From an uncultured Lachnospiraceae bacterium (GTDB lineage Bacteria; Bacillota; Clostridia; Lachnospirales; Lachnospiraceae): a stretch of 64,000 bases of DNA. Below are positions 63,004 through 64,000 of this stretch, in pieces. The DNA lies in NCBI GenBank assembly GCA_934432595.1, contig CAKRYR010000002.1, forward strand, positions 1 to 64,000. The letters run 5' to 3'. How positions within the stretch are numbered: the stretch's first letter is position 1; each line of letters begins with the position of its first letter. Both the position numbers and the translations under genes were made by a program. The notes under the pieces were generated by a model. The model did no database searches. It was not told the DNA's origin and saw only the letters and a list, made by a program, of their open reading frames with translations.

Positions 63004-64000
63004 ATGGAACAGTATATTATTAGAGGTGGTAAACCACTTAAGGGAGAAGTAACGATTGGCGGTGCAAAAAATGCAGCTTTAGGAATTTTAGCAGCTGCTA
63101 TTATGGCAGATGAGACTGTTACAATTGAAAATATGCCTAATGTACGTGATACTAACGTATTATTACAAGCAATACAAGGAATCGGTGCAGCTGTAGATAG
63201 AATTTCAGATAATGAAGTAAAAATTAATGGTAGCACAATTGGCTCTGTTAATATAGATTATGAATTTATACGTAAAATAAGAGCTTCTTATTATTTATTA
63301 GGTGCATTACTTGGTAAATATAAACAAGCACAGGTGGCATTGCCAGGTGGTTGTGCCATTGGAAGTCGTCCTATAGATCAACATATTAAAGGTTTTGAAG
63401 CACTTGGGGCAACAGTGACTATTGATCACGGTGTTATTAGTGCAAAGGCAGATAGATTAGTTGGAAGCCATATTTATCTAGATGTTGTTAGTGTTGGAGC
63501 TACAATAAATATTATGATGGCAGCTAGTATGGCAGAAGGAAAAACAATTATAGAAAATGCAGCAAAAGAACCACATATAGTTGATGTTGCTAATTTTTTG
63601 AATAGCATGGGTGCACAAATAAAAGGTGCAGGTACTGATATTATTCGTATACATGGTGTTGAGAAGTTAGGAAAAACAGTGTATTCTATAATTCCAGACC
63701 AAATTGAAGCTGGAACATTTATGATGGCAGCAGCTGCAACTAAAGGTGATGTGTTAGTAAAAAATGTTATACCTAAGCATCTAGAAGCTATTACAGCTAA
63801 ATTGGTAGAGATAGGTGCTGTTGTAGAAGAATATGATGATGCAGTTAGAGTAAAGGCAGATCATAGATTAAATGGTACACAGATAAAGACATTACCATAC
63901 CCAGGATTTCCAACGGATATGCAACCTCAGACTGCTATGTTACTTGCATTGTCTAATGGAACAAGTATGGTAATTGAAAGTATATTTGAGAATAGATTTA
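63004..64000 (+). CDS. murA: UDP-N-acetylglucosamine 1-carboxyvinyltransferase, 3' end outside window
   Basis: The first committed enzyme of peptidoglycan synthesis. The 332 complete codons show KNAALGILAAAIMAD (substrate-binding lysine and asparagine), the catalytic cysteine C117 in GGCAIGSRPIDQHI, and GVEKLGKT and YPGFPTDMQPQ, in normal order; the fosfomycin target cysteine is present. The gene runs off the right end of the window. The ATG at 63004 has GAGG upstream. Confidence 0.97.
   Translation, partial: MEQYIIRGGKPLKGEVTIGGAKNAALGILAAAIMADETVTIENMPNVRDTNVLLQAIQGIGAAVDRISDNEVKINGSTIGSVNIDYEFIRKIRASYYLLGALLGKYKQAQVALPGGCAIGSRPIDQHIKGFEALGATVTIDHGVISAKADRLVGSHIYLDVVSVGATINIMMAASMAEGKTIIENAAKEPHIVDVANFLNSMGAQIKGAGTDIIRIHGVEKLGKTVYSIIPDQIEAGTFMMAAAATKGDVLVKNVIPKHLEAITAKLVEIGAVVEEYDDAVRVKADHRLNGTQIKTLPYPGFPTDMQPQTAMLLALSNGTSMVIESIFENRF

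Noticed and set aside
1..64000. CRISPR arrays, insertion sequences, prophage
   Set aside because: No regularly spaced repeats, transposase or phage structural genes were seen.

Overview
The window is chromosomal DNA from a very A+T-rich Gram-positive bacterium of the class Clostridia. The best guess is a Lachnospiraceae-type organism. Reasons: the origin gene order of Firmicutes (dnaA, dnaN, S4 gene, recF, gyrB, gyrA on one side; rpmH, rnpA, yidD, yidC, jag, mnmE, mnmG, rsmG, parA, parB on the other), T-box control of serS, a large Alu-type SRP RNA, a bacterial V-type ATPase operon, and two genes resembling families I know mainly from Lachnospiraceae (DUF3881-like at 26498 and DUF6128-like at 47641). 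No species is claimed. I see no phage, transposase or CRISPR array.

Layout. 1-1100: a leftward promoter and leader that look like the start of an rRNA operon lying outside the window, tRNA-Ser, then a gene-free stretch with four DnaA boxes. 1118-10019: gyrA, gyrB, recF, S4 gene, dnaN and dnaA, all leftward. The origin is bipartite, with DnaA boxes on both sides of dnaA; the dnaA-dnaN gap carries a DnaA-trio unwinding module. 10861-23472: rightward genes for ribosome/RNase P/membrane insertion (rpmH, rnpA, yidD, yidC, jag), tRNA modification (mnmE, mnmG), rsmG, a DegS/DegU-like two-component pair, and parA-parB with two perfect parS sites. 23645-28577: HD-GYP-type protein, T-box-serS, DUF3881-like gene, tRNA-Arg and a KapD-like exonuclease with a zinc-ribbon tail. 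28678-38747 (leftward): a D,D-carboxypeptidase and a nine-gene V-type ATPase operon. 39303-49969: trmB plus a 44-residue gene, an AI-2E-type permease, tRNA-Lys, a MoxR-DUF58-transglutaminase operon, two lineage-restricted proteins, a GNAT acetyltransferase and tadA. 50037-64000: a subtilase, TrpB2-type enzyme, SRP RNA, an unassigned structured RNA candidate (about 53798-54182), an ABC ATPase without a permease, a 1172-residue TPR/coiled-coil/degenerate AAA+ protein, CBS-containing pyrophosphatase, an Ig-like protein, an OLD-family nuclease and the 5' part of murA.

Most promising unexplained items: (1) the approximately 385-nt RNA candidate after the SRP RNA, with a near-consensus promoter, several strong stems, a strong terminator and no convincing reading frame; (2) a dispersed hairpin repeat with three diverged copies (19995-20145, 24974-25116, 49361-49430), one placed between the serS T-box terminator and serS; (3) the TPR/coiled-coil/AAA+ giant next to an orphan ABC ATPase; (4) an OLD nuclease with a four-cysteine cluster inside its ATPase half. 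All calls are from reading the sequence; no database search was run.
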